A DNA stretch of 64,000 bases from Hyaloscypha bicolor E (lineage: Eukaryota; Ascomycota; Leotiomycetes; Helotiales; Hyaloscyphaceae). A program made the translations under genes and the position numbers. Shown piece after piece: positions 1 through 11,788 of this stretch. The DNA is taken from positions 372,001-436,000 of the forward strand of contig NW_020194619.1 of assembly GCF_002865645.1 (NCBI RefSeq), in the 5' to 3' direction. The notes beneath the pieces are model-generated. The model was given only the letters and a program-made list of their open reading frames with translations. It made no database searches and was not told the origin of the DNA. Positions within the stretch are counted from its first letter, which is position 1; each line of letters begins with the position of its first letter.

Positions 1-575
1 AAATACTATATAGTTATAAAAGGCAAATTCGATAGTACTTATATAAATTATAGATATAATAATAATAGTAAAGTCTATATTTTCTATTAACTTAATACTA
101 ATTCTACTAAGTCTGGAAAGCCTTACTCCGTATCTATAAAACCCTTTATACTAAAGCCTTAATTATTTATAAGATATAGAAAGCAAGTATAAAGACAGAT
201 ATAAGATTAGAAGGTAATAGGGAAGAAGGTTATAGTAAAGGAAAGTAAGAATACTAGAAGAGAAGGGAATAAAGGAGATATAGATAATTCGAGTAATATA
301 GGTAGTATAGAGGATATAGAGAGTAAGAGAGATAGAGATATGCCTCGTAATCTATGGAATTTGCCTTACGGACTACGCAAGCTAAGGGGGGGTTAGAAGT
401 AGTCGAGAATAAGGCGTATATACTATACTTTTTTTTTTTGGTAAGGTGTGGTGGGGGGGTATGGGCGCGAAAATCAGAAAATCAGAAAATCACTTTTCGC
501 TTCTCGGATTTGTCCGCTAGCCCGCTAATGGCCTCAGTACTCAGACCCTTTCTCTGCTTTTCAGGTTCCACTCCT
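1..575. repeat. AT-rich, probably RIP-degraded repeat relic
   Basis: The first 350 bases are very AT-rich, with dense TATA, ATAG and TTAT steps and stops in every frame, unlike the mixed composition that starts near 350. This is the usual look of a repeat eroded by repeat-induced point mutation in filamentous ascomycetes. No terminal repeat or recognisable transposase is visible because the left edge is cut off. The remainder up to the stop of the next gene holds homopolymer tracts and nothing I can name. Confidence 0.5.
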
Positions 576-3296
576 TTAAAATTTACCTGATGCTTGCTTT
601 GATTCTGAGAGATTTAGAGAAGGGAAGCCTGGCGAGATGATTCCCCTCTTGCCTAGCCAAGTTAAGACACGCGATTTATTATACAGTAGAGCTCCTTTAT
701 CGAGCTTCTCGCGCCCTTCCCGCGGAAGACAGCGTGTCTTTTCAGCAGCGGCTCGTTCTGCCCTCTGTTGGATCTCTCTAGCTTGTCTCGCCTCCTCCTC
801 ATCAATTTGCCCGTCGTCCTCCTGAGCTGGACCTTTCAACTTCGAAGAAATACTTCCAACATAAGTAGCCCGTGCTGGCCGAGTGCTTATTGAAGGGGGT
901 GGAGGGGGTGGAGGGGTGCCATATCCAGAATAAATAGCCTGTGCTAGCCGAGTGCTTGTTGAAGGAGGTGGAGAAATTGCATATCCAGAATAAGCAGCTT
1001 GTATTGAGCGAAGTCCTCGCGGAGACAGTAGAGGACGTGTATATCCAGAATAAGTAGTTGTAGCTTGCGCTGAGCGAATTCCTGGAGGCGGAGGAGGCGG
1101 AGAAGCAGGTCGTTCTCCATAAGTAGTGGTAGTTCGGGCTTGCGGATATCCCAGAGGCGAGGGTGGAGGGGCAACAGTTACTTCCTTCAATGTTCTATTT
1201 TTTGGCGAGGAGGTACTTGAACTTGACCTTCGTGCTCTGGTATGTTGAACAACCTGAGGTTCGCCATTATCTCGCCGGAGATGATTATTTGTTTGGGATC
1301 GCCAAGCAGCGGGGTCATCTTGAGAAAATGCGGCTCTAGCAGGATCTCTCATTCCTCCTGTGATTGATTCGTTTCCGCGAGTCGTGGATGCTGTATTTCC
1401 TCGATCGCTCTTTGGTTGATCTGGTTTGCTCTCATCTGTTCCGCTATCATCCGGTTTGCTATCATCTGGCTCGCTACTATCCTTCTCAGCAGCTGTGGAA
1501 TTAAATGTTTCCGAACTGGATCTCCCAAACGAGGAAAGAGAGTACGCGGTTAGAGGGCTTCGGTCCATCTTAAGAACAGGCTTCTCCGTAGATCGCTGCT
1601 GCAACTGATCATAGAGTGGTCTCTGGTCGAATAGCGAGGCATTTAGGTGTTCGAACAAGTCAATTCTCAGTCTTTCCAACGAGGCGGGTGCCCTGTAGCC
1701 CTCTCCCTCTGACATTTTTCTCGAAATAGGACGAGTCAATGATGGACGAGGAGATCCAGAGATGCCCGATACTGCTTCCCCAACGCCCACGTTGATATGT
1801 GCCGTACCAGCGCTTGGCCTCGGCACCATATCCATGTTCTTCGAGGGCATCTCTATGTCATCAATACTGCCATTAAGGCTTCCCTCCCCGCGCTCTAGTC
1901 TGGCAGTCGACGTATCTTCGTACTGAGCCTCACTTACATACGGCCGAAGGTAGGCTTTGGAGCTAGTATTATCTAGAACTTCGATATCTTTGTTTTCGCC
2001 TTGACCAGCAGCTCTGATGCGCTCTTCGCTACTATCAGAACTGGAGTCCAATTCAGAATTGTCTTCTCCCTCCGAGCCAATAGCCGGGACGTTGCGGGAG
2101 TTCGTTTCTGATGCAAGTAGCTACTGGGACACGCCTGGCATAGACTGTGAGAATGCTTCTTCATCGACTTTAGATTTTGTTTCGCTTTCGCTTGCTGAAT
2201 GAGGATCTTTCGTTCCATTATTTTCGGATCCCGAGTCTTCTTCGTCTGGGAAATCTATAGTGGTGCTATGATGATCCTTAAGTGATGTCGTGTATAATGT
2301 TGATTGGTCTGGTACGGGGGCCTCCGGAAGCTCCACGGTAGAGATGCTGGAACCCTTTTCTCTAATTCCTTGCTCTAGAGCGGCTTTGCCTGACAGATAT
2401 CTTTCAACCAGCTCATAGGCTCGTGGGAGGACGTCTCCATCAGCTCCGTTTTCGGTTGCAATCTCACTACCACCTTCTTCCAATTCAGGTACAGTATCAT
2501 CCAATACTCCCCTCGCTCCGAGCTCCATCACGTAACTCCTGATGGTCTCCTTGTGCCTGCTGAGCACTTTGCTCGAAAATCCATCCAGTATCAACTCCCT
2601 CCTAAACATCTTCCAAACTTCTTTGTCATCACCATCATAACTTGATAGTATACTCCTCTCCCCATGAGTTGACCCCTCCTTCACTTGAAGTTTGGCCGTC
2701 AACAAATTCAAGCTGGCCTTGATATCTCTTAGTTCATCCCCTTGGCTTTCCATATATCGTTCGACCTTTCCTTGGCTTCCAAGGCCTGCGAGATTCAAGA
2801 ATAATGTGATAGCCTGTGTATATGTCGCAAGTTCGGATCGGATCTTATCCAGGTCTTGCATCTCGCCACTCCCGAATTTGACCTTCTGCCAGAGTTTCTG
2901 CACACTTCGCTTCTCGTCTGATAGTGCATTGTACTATCAAATCAAAAGTCAGTCTCACTTCTCCCTCGACCAATAAACATCTGCAGAGAAAAGACACACC
3001 TTTTCCAAGATCTCCTTCAACACTCTCAACACACGCTCACAATTCCTCACCAAGTCCGCCAATTCTTTGCTCTTCTCATCCCTCCCGTCCCCATTTTCGC
3101 TGCTGGACGCACCACCATTGAGAATACTCTCAGGCTTCACAACTTCCGCCACTAGCCTCGTCAAGACAACATGCAAACTATTGACCTCCCGCGCAAGCGC
3201 TGAATGTGCACCACACGCCCTCCTCGCATTCTGCACCGTGCTATATGCGAGTTTTGTTACGAGGCCAAGGTCGCTGATTTTGAAGGCGAATGACAT
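576..3296 (-). CDS. Fungal STAND-type N-terminal domain protein with coiled-coil and Pro-rich tail
   Basis: Start ATG at 3296 (MSFAFKISDLGLVTKLAYS). Exon 1 3000-3296, intron 2934-2999 (donor GTGTGT, acceptor TAG), exon 2 from 2933. The N-terminal hundred residues resemble the helical domain found at the front of many fungal STAND/NLR-like proteins, but no NACHT or NB-ARC follows. Exon 2 adds helical and acidic sequence (LSDEKRSVQKLWQKVKFG). The same reading frame is then broken by one TAG at 2121-2123 and stays open for another 515 codons: Ser/Pro-rich sequence, Pro-rich repeats containing YSGY, a charged helix rich in EARQAREIQQRAERAAAEK, and a LLYNKSRVLTWLG tail. An 84-nt intron at 2041-2124 (donor GTAGCT, acceptor CAG) would remove the stop in frame and give 856 residues. 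Otherwise the protein ends at 369. The function is unknown. Confidence 0.7.
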
Positions 3297-3928
3297 CTTG
3301 ATTTGGACAATTGGGGACGAGGCCACGCCCTCGCTCAAGGCTGTATGCCCGGCACCAGACAGAAGCATCTAATCAAACTATGGAACGACTTCTGGTTGTT
3401 GCGATATCGTGCATGCAATGCAGAAGAAGGAGCAAGAGTCTGAGAGAGGAAGAGAGTTACCTGGAGTGAAGTTTGAAGAGAAGTGAAGTTGGAGATGGGA
3501 GATGGCCACAGGTGGTCAGCTTCCCTGCACTCGCATATTGTGGCTTGCGAGGCAGATTTGGGGAGAAATAATATGCGCTTGCCAATTCCTAATAATTGAC
3601 GTGAGATTCGAGTAATTTACTCCTGGTGATCATTTACTCCACCTTACAAGAGTGCAAATGTACTTTGACATGCCAGGACAACCCGCGGAACACTAGCAAC
3701 ATTGTCGAAACCTGATTTAGACAGGCCTTCACGTCGAGAATCCTCTATAATCTGGCTGCAATCGGTGTCCATTCGAAGGGGCCGAGTTTCCACAGTTGAT
3801 TGTTTCTTGGAAGTGTATGAAATTCTTATGTACAAACTCTAAGACCAGCTCTGTCTCTATTGAAAAGTCCGACACGGGTATCTATGATCAATTAGTTACT
3901 TCCGTTTTACTTATCAAGTAGTCAATAC
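3297..3928. other. Intergenic, no gene seen
   Basis: Upstream region of the STAND-N-terminal gene and downstream region of the complex I subunit gene. Short frames are present but none has a plausible start, composition or splice structure. Confidence 0.5.
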
Positions 3929-4588
3929 TCACTGTTCGGGATACGCATTCTCCGCCGTAAGATGATACTTATCGGCTCCTGCTTTCAAGCTCAACCCACT
4001 CGGCAACGGCGGCAGGCCATCCTTCCCCAGTACAGCCAACGTCCCCTCCTTCCCACTCTTCTTAAAATAACTACTCAGCCCCATCTCCCCCTCCTTCTTA
4101 ACCTCCACCAGCGCATTCGAGCCCGCCTCGCCAATCAGCTCCTTCTTCGGGCTACTCTTACTCCCAACTTCCAACAAACCAACGACATCGCCTTGAGTCA
4201 CGAAAGAGAGGACCGGGTACGAGCGTCGCGCGTCACGCTTCCAGTATGGGTTGTCGGCGATATCGCCTGCGGGGATGGTGACGGGGTCGACGAAGGAGAA
4301 GGGCTCGTTGGATCCTGGGGGCGGGTTGCGGAATTGTGGGTTCAAGGGGATGCCGTTGGAGCGTGTGGGATCGACGGCTAGGAGGCGGCGGATGCGTTCC
4401 CAGATTCCTGTAGATTGAACTGTGTATTTCTGCGTCCTCGGGTCAGGTCAAGGGCACTTGGGGGAAGAAGAGGGTGGGAAGGAGGGAGGTGGGTTGAGGT
4501 GCGAGGGAAGGTAGGGAGAGCTCACTTTGTTGACTGCGATGACTCGGTTGGTGGCTTGCGCAGCTTTTGCTGCTGTGTGTGAGGACAT
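3929..4588 (-). CDS. NADH:ubiquinone oxidoreductase 21.3 kDa-type accessory subunit
   Basis: Exon 1 4526-4588 starts at ATG 4588 (MSSHTAAKAAQATNRVIAVNK). The intron is 4430-4525 (donor GTGAGC, acceptor GCAG), and exon 2 3929-4429 continues with KYTVQSTGIWERIRRLLAVD. The total is 187 aa. The segments VQSTGIWERIRR, PLNPQFRNPPPGS, DPVTIPAGDIADNPYWKRD and ELIGEAGSNALV are those of the fungal 21.3 kDa accessory subunit of mitochondrial complex I. It is a peripheral, non-catalytic subunit of the inner-membrane respiratory complex. The chosen acceptor is the one that keeps the conserved KYTVxSTGIW stretch; a nearer CAG breaks the frame. The stop overlaps a good donor (CAGTGAGTATT), so a short extra 3' exon cannot be excluded. 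Confidence 0.85.
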
Positions 4589-5143
4589 TGTGAGCTTCAA
4601 TTGAGCATTGAGGGCTCAATTGACTCGGTGGGGTGGAGGAAGCCTTGGGGGGGAGTGTCGTGAGAGTTGTTCGACGTTGAGGTAGGAGCGAAGTTCGAGT
4701 TTACCCGAGGATTATCCGGCGCTAGTATTTGATGGAAAGCTCTGAGCATCACCCTTACTTACATTTATCCCAATTGTTTAGCGAAGATGTACATTTTTTA
4801 TTGTTATGAAAGGCTGTGTTTTGTTTGGTGTCTGTAGTTCTGCAGTTGGTTGAAAAGGCATAAGTTCGTTGTCACATTTTTCATCACTCATATTAGCGAT
4901 TTCAATGTGTCAGGATGGTATTCATCGTGAGAATCAATTGTAAGACATCTGCAGAAAATTAAAAGCATTCTGTGAGTCTCAGCCATTTCCCAAGCTCTGC
5001 TGCCAAAGTTCAGACCATATTACGCCCACAAAAGACCAAATAAATCCCAAACACTTTCATCCATTCCATGACCCCATTTTGTATTCCTGAGGACATGATA
5101 TTGAACGAAAGCTGTTCACGCAAAGCCTCGAAATAATTGTGTC
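4589..5143. other. Intergenic, no gene seen
   Basis: Holds the promoter side of the complex I subunit gene and the 3' region of the peroxiredoxin gene. It contains AT-rich patches near 4780-4960 and no coding pattern. Confidence 0.5.
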
Positions 5144-6003
5144 TTAAACAACAGGTTTCTCATTGCTGTCAAGCTTCTCGGCTGTGTCGGCGACTTGAGC
5201 AGCGACATTTGCTTGAGCAATGTCCTCCTTTGTGGCGTCGTTTGTGCCATTGACAACATTGGCGGTCTCTGTCTTTGGTGCGTCAAGTGGCAAGGGGACA
5301 GCAGCAGCGGTCGCACCTCCTCCGACAAGCTTCTTGACGACCTCAACAGTACCTGGAGGAGAGCCAGGTTCGGCAGCGAGGACCTTTCCGGCCTTATCAA
5401 CAACGAAGACGCCACGAGTTGTACCGCTTGGAGCCTTCTTTAGTCCGATTGCAGAGATGAGAGTCGCAGAGGTGTCGCAAATAAGAGGGTATGGCAGCTC
5501 CTTCTTCTCCTTGAAGTTGGTATTCGCCTTTGGTGAATCGGTGGACAATCCGTAGATCGAGAGACCGGTCGCCGTCAATGGAGTATAGTTGTCGCGGAAG
5601 AGACATGCTTGAGTAGTGCCTACCGAATGAAAATCAGTCTCCGGAATACAAGATTGAGAGCGAAATTAACGCGGTACTACTTACAACCGGGGGTTGAAGC
5701 CTTTGGGTAGGTGAACAGGACAACGCCAGCTCTGCTCTCATCGACGAGCGCCTTCAGAGTGGTTTTTGTGCCATCGTTCAGCTCGATCTCACCACCAAAG
5801 CCCTCCAGAGTGATAGTTTCACCGACAGTGACTTTTGAAGCGGTTGCAGCGCCATTGGTAGCCTTCGTCTTCTTGGTTGTCTTTGGGGAGACGGCTTCCT
5901 TGACCTTTGCGATGGCCTTTGCGACTGGGCCCTTCTTCTTTGCTGGAGGAGCTGCAGCCGGCTCGGAAGCAGGCGCCTTTCTCTTTCGCAATTCTGGAGG
6001 CAT
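5144..6003 (-). CDS. Peroxiredoxin, PrxQ/BCP type (Dot5-like, probably nuclear)
   Basis: Exon 1 5685-6003, intron 5620-5684 (GTAAGT...TAG), exon 2 5144-5619; 264 aa. The splice joins STPGC to TTQACLFRDNY, giving the CxxxxC pair (peroxidatic Cys plus resolving Cys five residues on) typical of atypical 2-Cys PrxQ/BCP enzymes, which reduce hydroperoxides using thioredoxin. The enzyme domain covers about residues 55-200, with GVFVVDKAGKVLAAEPGSPPG near its end. It is preceded by a Lys/Ala/Pro-rich tail (MPPELRKRKAPAS...PPAKKKGPVAK) that looks like nuclear localisation signals, as in yeast Dot5. A C-terminal acidic/Ala-rich extension follows (NGTNDATKEDIAQA). A short piece with the same extension is found near 41.1 kb. 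Confidence 0.9.
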
Positions 6004-7790
6004 CTTTGCGCTTTTGCGGGAGTTCTTTGATGGTAGATGTTGGTTGTTGCGATTGGAGATTGTGATTGGCGCGAATACGGATCGGATTTACAGGTGGCGT
6101 TCTCTTGGATGCCAAAAGCCTCGCCACTTTTCCGAGGGAAGTGCTAACGAATATTAATGCGCGCAGCGAAGGAGAGAGCCGAATATGAAAGAAAAGAGAA
6201 GTTGGAAGTGATGGAGTGACGTTGAACTATAAGCTGAGCAATCTCCCTCCACCAAAGCTCTCCAGGCGTCTACTAGGTCAGGGATGGCACACAGCGCTGC
6301 CGGATTGTCTGATCTGCCTAGCATGCAGCACAGCCAAAAGCATCCAGCAAATCAGAGGTGTATCTCCCGGCACGAAGGAGCAGGTTTGTGGACCCGATAC
6401 CCTCCAAGCGAGCAATCAAGAAGTTGGGGAAGATATGTGGCCCAGGCCATTAATAGCTCGTGCGTTGTCATTGGCCGGTCTGAACCTTTTATCAGGAGTC
6501 AGGAGCTTCAAATTGAAGGTTGGTTGGAGAGCATCATTTCTCCGACTTCGCTGCCAACAAGCTTCAGACATCGATCGAATACGCATGTATGCTCAACCCG
6601 ACCCGAGCACTGGAGGAGGACACAAAACGCTAGGGATCGTGCAGCCTTTGTTCGCCCGAGGTCTTGATGGCACGGTCACGTGAAGAACTTGGATACCCAA
6701 TGAACAACTGTTCAAATGAGGAGTCATGAGATCGGCAACCTGACGAACTCTAAGAGTGGAGTTCGTTTTCCTCCCGGATTTGGTGGCTTGGGCAAAAAAT
6801 GCCCTCCTCACCGCACTAACTTTCCAGCCACTCTTCCGTCATGTCAGACAGTCCCGTATTTTTCAGGCTGTCAGCGCAGATCAGATCACCGAGCCGATCC
6901 CCTCAGAAAAGGGGCAGGGGCCTAAGCGAGGTTCACGCGGGGGCTAGGCGAGGGCAACCCCTCGCCTTCATTTCTCCCCACTACATACAAGCTCTTCAAA
7001 CCTCGTTCTATTAACAAGCGAAGACACCGTCCTCCACAGCGAACTCCAACTTCTTGCCTAGAACAGATACCACCCCGTAACAAGGTGCACGTACAATGCC
7101 AGGTAGATAAGCACTGACAACGGAACTTGGAAATCAATCAGGCTCTTGGATGTTTCAGCTTCAGGGGAGTATCAAGTTGTAATAGTCAACGATTTCAATT
7201 GACGCTTCAGGAAATGGTGCAATCAAATAACAGCCACCATCCCTTGTTCGTTGGGTGGTGGTAATGTCTCATCAAAACGCCACCACTTCAGCTTCACTTT
7301 CGCCCCACAGATATCATTAGCTAACTTGACGCAAGTACCCTTGAAAAGGAAAGCTTATTTTAACTCAAGTATAAAGCCACAAGGCTTAGTTCATTTCAGC
7401 CAATTGAAGTGAAGGGCTCACGGTAGGTAACACAGAGCCTATGCCCAAACCGTGAACTTTTAACCCCGATGGCTTACAGTGCAGCCGCAATTCCCTTCAT
7501 GATTCGTTCAAAATTACAGCTGGAAGACCTCTGACAGTCCCAGACAACCTATTCTTATCTCCTTGACCGTGAAGAACCCCTGGAATGCTGGACATCCATG
7601 GAGATAATGTCTGACTGGCTGAAGAAGGGTAGTCCTGCTCAGCTGTGATAGATTAAATATGAGCCCTTCCCCCTGGCTTCAGTTTTCTAATTTTCTCCGG
7701 ATCCCTGAACTCTCGACGTAGCTTTGTATTCAACGCGAATTCGAGAATATAACTGTTTGCATCGTTCTCTTTTTTTTTTTTTGCCGCAAA
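6004..7790. other. Long intergenic region, no supported gene
   Basis: About 1.8 kb between the peroxiredoxin and the WW-domain gene. Frames of 100-155 codons lie at 6216-6683 on the plus strand, overlapping each other in two phases; their composition and lack of homology argue against coding. Short hairpin-like sequence (GGCGAGGGCAACCCCTCGCC) is present near 6950. A poly-T run at 7769-7782 precedes the WW-domain start codon. Confidence 0.45.
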
Positions 7791-8968
7791 ATGGAAGCAC
7801 CGCCTCCAGTTGCACCTATAGCTGCTCCTCCCGTTCCCGAGGGATGGAAGGCCGAGTGGAGTGCCCAATATAACACTTGGTAGGCTGTACTTGAAATTTT
7901 TTATTCTGTCCATAAATCTTTCATACTAACATGACTCTCAAATCCAGGTTTTACTTGAACCCAGCAGGAGGTTCGCAGTGGGAATACCCAGGCCCACCAC
8001 AACAGCAACAACCCATCTATGCTCCACCAAATGCCGCTCTTCCAACACCACCTCTACAGTCACCGCCGTTGGAGCAACCACAATACCCAATTGGCCAAGA
8101 AATGCCTCCGCCCTCAGACGGTGACAGAGGTCTTGGGAAAGGATTGCTCATGGGAGCAGGAGGCCTCCTCGCCGGCGCATTCGTGGCCCATAAAATCGAG
8201 GAACACAAACACCACAATCACTTCTGGAGCGGCGGCGTCAAGCTGCCACTCGCACCAGCTGGAGCCGGTGGACTTTTAGGAGCCATGGGAAGCCACTTGC
8301 CGTTCGGTAACAACAGTGCAGCTCCCCCTGCACCACAGCCACAACCACAGCCCCAAGTCGCTCTACCCCAGCACCACGGCTTCGGAAGCTACATGCCAGC
8401 AGCTTTTGGTGGAGGAGGTGGTGAACCTAGACTGAACATCCACTGCGCAGCCTACTGCGACCAAGACGTCACCAACGCCGTCCGCTCCATGGTAAAACCC
8501 GGCCAAGTCTTCGAAGTCGACACCAACAAACTGGTTGATACCTTCGGCGACCCCTGGTCCGGCAACCGCAAGCAATTCTCCATCCTCTATTCCTACGGCG
8601 AGCGACCCTGGGAGCTAGCCGCTTCCAGCGAGCGCAACGGGCTCTTCCAACTGCTGCCCCATCAGCCGCTTGATAGGAAGAGGATGGAGTTCGTACAGGA
8701 TCCGAATCAGAGTAGGGTTATTGCTCTCGTGTGGGGAATGGAGAATGGGTTGGAGGGCGGGAAAGGGAAGTTGGAGAAGCTGAGAGAGATTGAGACAAGC
8801 GGGGAGTTCGATGCTACGAATGCGTGGATGGGGTTTGATGGCATGTGTGGGCCGGCAAAGACGGCTGTTGTGTATTATCGGGCGCAGAATGGTGGCGTGG
8901 CGATTGCGTGTGCGAGGGAGAATGGGACGTGTAGGTTGCCTTGGAATCCACTTGCTAGGTGGACTTGA
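7791..8968 (+). CDS. WW-domain protein with Pro/Gln-rich linker and conserved C-terminal domain
   Basis: Exon 1 7791-7879, intron 7880-7947 (donor GTAGGC, perfect TACTAAC branch at 7924-7930, acceptor CAG), exon 2 7948-8968; 369 aa. The splice completes a WW domain at about residues 15-48: PEGWKAEWSAQYNTW joined to FYLNPAGGSQWEYPGPP, with two Trp about 22 apart and the closing Pro. A Pro/Gln-rich linker follows, then a Gly-rich segment (GLLMGAGGLLAGAFVAHKI) and His-rich sequence. The C-terminal half (from about residue 200, LNIHCAAYCDQDVTNAVRSM) is globular; it recurs in fungal WW proteins, but I do not know its function. WW domains bind Pro-rich ligands, so a role as an adaptor is an inference. 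Confidence 0.85.
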
Positions 8969-9544
8969 GGTATCTCTTGCGGAGTTTGTGGGCTTATATC
9001 GTTGAGAGGGAATTAAGATATTTGCCAATGAATTTGCTTTGCCTTGATTCTTCAGAAGAATTTCCCCCCCTGGCCCTGATTTTCACTCTACTGAGTGGAA
9101 ACTTGAGTTATATGCTAACTTCGTATGGAGAGCATGAAGGCTAGTAACGTAATTACCTGGCCGCTATGCAACAAAACCTGCTCCCCCCTTCCTGTTAATT
9201 TTGTCCTGCCATGTGGCAGCTTCTGTTCCAGGAGGATTATGACCTTGAGAGCGGAGAACTTTGAAGTTAGTTGGGGAGATAGACGCATTGAATTTCTGAC
9301 GAGCAAGAGTTTCAGCAAGACTGAGCGGTTTGAGGACACTCACTCCACCTTAGCCAGACCATTCACTTTTCTATCCATATTCATTTATCTGTTCTCTCAA
9401 ATCTTAACAGCAATCCTCATTTGAATGCTCAATATTACATTACAATATGTTAGCTGCGATTGATGTCCATTTTCCACATTCACATCAACCTGAACCTGGA
9501 CTTCGACGTCTCCGAGGTTGCTCGCAGATGTGAGTATTGACTCA
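8969..9544. other. Intergenic, no gene seen
   Basis: 3' flank of the WW-domain gene and 3' flank of the CorA-like pseudogene (convergent). No coding pattern is seen. Confidence 0.45.
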
Positions 9545-10957
9545 TCATCTTTCCTCTAGCGCCAGCCTTTCGTGCAAGACATTAAAGCGAAGAAACCGAT
9601 CAAAGAATTCCATATGGCTAAAAATATGCCCCGGAACACAAATTGCAACACCCTCCGATTTTGAAGGTCTCTCATCACTCTTCCCAAGAAGTTTGCATCT
9701 CCCAAAGATTTGCCCTTCTCCTTTCAAATACCGTTTTGGATCAAGTTGCATCTTGAGGATCTGGCCGTCGATAAAACGTTACATCCAAGACCTAGACTAC
9801 GTAGGGGTCGCTAGTGTAAGAGGTACGAAAACTTGGATGATTCTGTCCAGATTCAAAACCATGGCATATGTTGCAAGAACGACAACCGGAGTTACGATTG
9901 CGAGTGAAGAGAGACTAAGAAAGGGAATCGCTCATACTCCAGAACGACTGTAATTGTGAGAAAGTTTCAGGAGTAATGAGTTCTGGATTGGTGCTTACAA
10001 TGCACACTGTTATTGGGAGGAAGAATATGCTGACGTATGTGAGAATCTTGATATTCTCCCCCAGTTGCGTGAATGCTCGACTTTCATCACAGCGTTGGCG
10101 CTGAAGAGTTATAGCCGAACGTCAGCAACATGGTCTGGAAGGGGGAAGGCCCCTTACCCCATCTCTAAGAACTTTCGCTTCTTCCTGCTTTTTCACAAAG
10201 CCTTTCCTTAGACTCGCCAACTTCTGGATAGCGGTATTGTGCTTCTTCAATCTTAGCACAAACACCCTTCGACTAATCTCACCACTTGAGGGATTCGAAC
10301 TCATGGGTTTAACGAAATGCTTCGCTTGATTGATGTTGTCCAGAACATTAGTTTCGGCTTCTATGAGAAATTCAATAGCCCAGAAGTACTTTTTGGACCT
10401 TGTGAACGTAGTATTATCAGTCAACAAACTATCGTAATACTCGGGGTCCAGCAGGCGGTTCTTCCCAGCTAGCAGGCCCTCCATTTAACATTCAATCTGC
10501 TCCCAGAGACCAATTACTACCAAGAGGTTTCCATGGGTAGTGCCACTCATTTCATTTATCATTCCGTGTATTCGTTTGCGGGACAAGTTTTCCCTGCTCT
10601 CGGAGAAGGGTAGACGAGGGAAGTTGTGAGGTCGCATACAGAGCGATGTCCAGTACATAGATCTCGATGTTGAACCCGTAGAATTGAAAGATAACGAATC
10701 CGCTAATTGGGGGCATTCTGATTCCTAAGAATAAGATGTGAGTAGACAGGAAGGTCTCGGTACAATGAAAAACCTACGGCCACCGAAACCGAGTCCCAGT
10801 CTCTCCGACGAGCTCGGTCTTTGGTTTTGCTCAATGCTTCGATCCGTTCATCCTGTCGCGCTGGAATCAACCCAATACTTCTAAGCTCATCGATAATGAC
10901 TGTCAATAATTCTTCCGTTTCCTGGTCCTTGCGTCCGCTGGGATCCGCATTGTCCAT
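9545..10957 (-). pseudogene. Decayed CorA-like two-TM fungal membrane protein gene
   Basis: The minus strand carries recognisable pieces of the fungal CorA-like family in order. They are an N-terminal piece (10778-10957, then 10485-10724 after an intron 10725-10777), DPEYYDSLLTDNTTFTRSKKY from 10484, then SRAFTQLGENIKILTYVS with IFFLPITVC (first membrane helix), then AIVTPVVVLATYAMVLNL (second helix), and a charged tail near 9545-9751. Disruptions are visible. A TAA at 10485-10487 lies in frame just before the ATG at 10484. The splice acceptor before LFSANAVM reads TAA instead of TAG. A base is missing near 10081-10088 in the ANAVM(E)SRA motif. A second frame change falls between SFWSMSD and SLSSLAIV. 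Together these indicate a pseudogene. The family assignment is from recall of conserved motifs, and the boundaries are approximate. Confidence 0.55.
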
Positions 10958-11788
10958 AATTGATAAGGTAAGAGCGACCTGCCGTTTGGAAGAGCATGGC
11001 CAGACACAGCAGACTGGTTCTTCGAGAGCGCCGTCCCTCCAGTTTCAGTGCAAGGAGAAGAAAGTTCTTGAGCGATTGGAAGTGGAAGATCAGCCTTGGA
11101 ATCGAGAAGGATGGATTTGGACTGTGCCTCGACATTGCAGCTTGGGACGTCCTCGGTGTAGCTGAGCAACGCCACAACACAGCCACGCACATCGGAACAA
11201 GATCGAAGCAGGGCCATGTAAAACATGCAGATGAATTGTATGTCCAAGCAGCCCAACCTGGCCCATTGACTTGCTGTGAAGTGTTTGAGAGAAGGGAAGA
11301 CAAAGACAAAGAGGAAGTTAAAGTACCGGTAAGGCAGTGGGCCTTTGGTGGTGAAATCCGGGGAAAACACGCTAAAGTTTAGCGACCGAACCCCTGAATG
11401 AGCTTAGCCGAGTCCAACATCAAAACATGTCCAAGGTTTCTTAGGTACAATAACTGTAATGTCTCGATCATCAGTACCAGGTGGTTTTGAGCGTCAGCCA
11501 CCCAAAAAATATTGCCAAGAATCAAGCTAGCAAATCGTTTCATTTTTTTTTTCAAACAAGTTGGGGACTTGAATGGAGAGACCAAACGGAGTCCCGCTCA
11601 AAAGATTTGTATCAGGTCGGACAACAAATATGTTTTTGCCTTTGTTCCTCTTCCATTCCTTCAAAGCAAGCGAACCAATGAATAATAAACATTAGTTTAA
11701 GGAGCGTTTTGTGTCCAATGCCCAACCACTCCCGAATCCTTGTTTTTCCGACCCAATTTCCCGGAGCCGAAGTCAGCTTTCCCCTTCA
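10958..11788. other. Intergenic, no supported gene
   Basis: Upstream of the CorA-like relic and downstream of the secreted repeat protein. Minus-strand frames of 140 and 155 codons overlap each other at 10887-11370, and neither shows a recognisable domain. They may include 5' remains of the CorA-like gene. Confidence 0.4.

Noticed and set aside
6216..6683. Two overlapping plus-strand frames of 155 and 127 codons
   Set aside because: They overlap in different phases, have no recognisable motif and no splice context; GC-rich DNA leaves such frames open by chance.
10278..10292. tRNA B-box-like sequence GAGTTCGAATCCCTC on the minus strand
   Set aside because: It lies within readable CorA-like codons, and no A box or cloverleaf stems are present at tRNA spacing.
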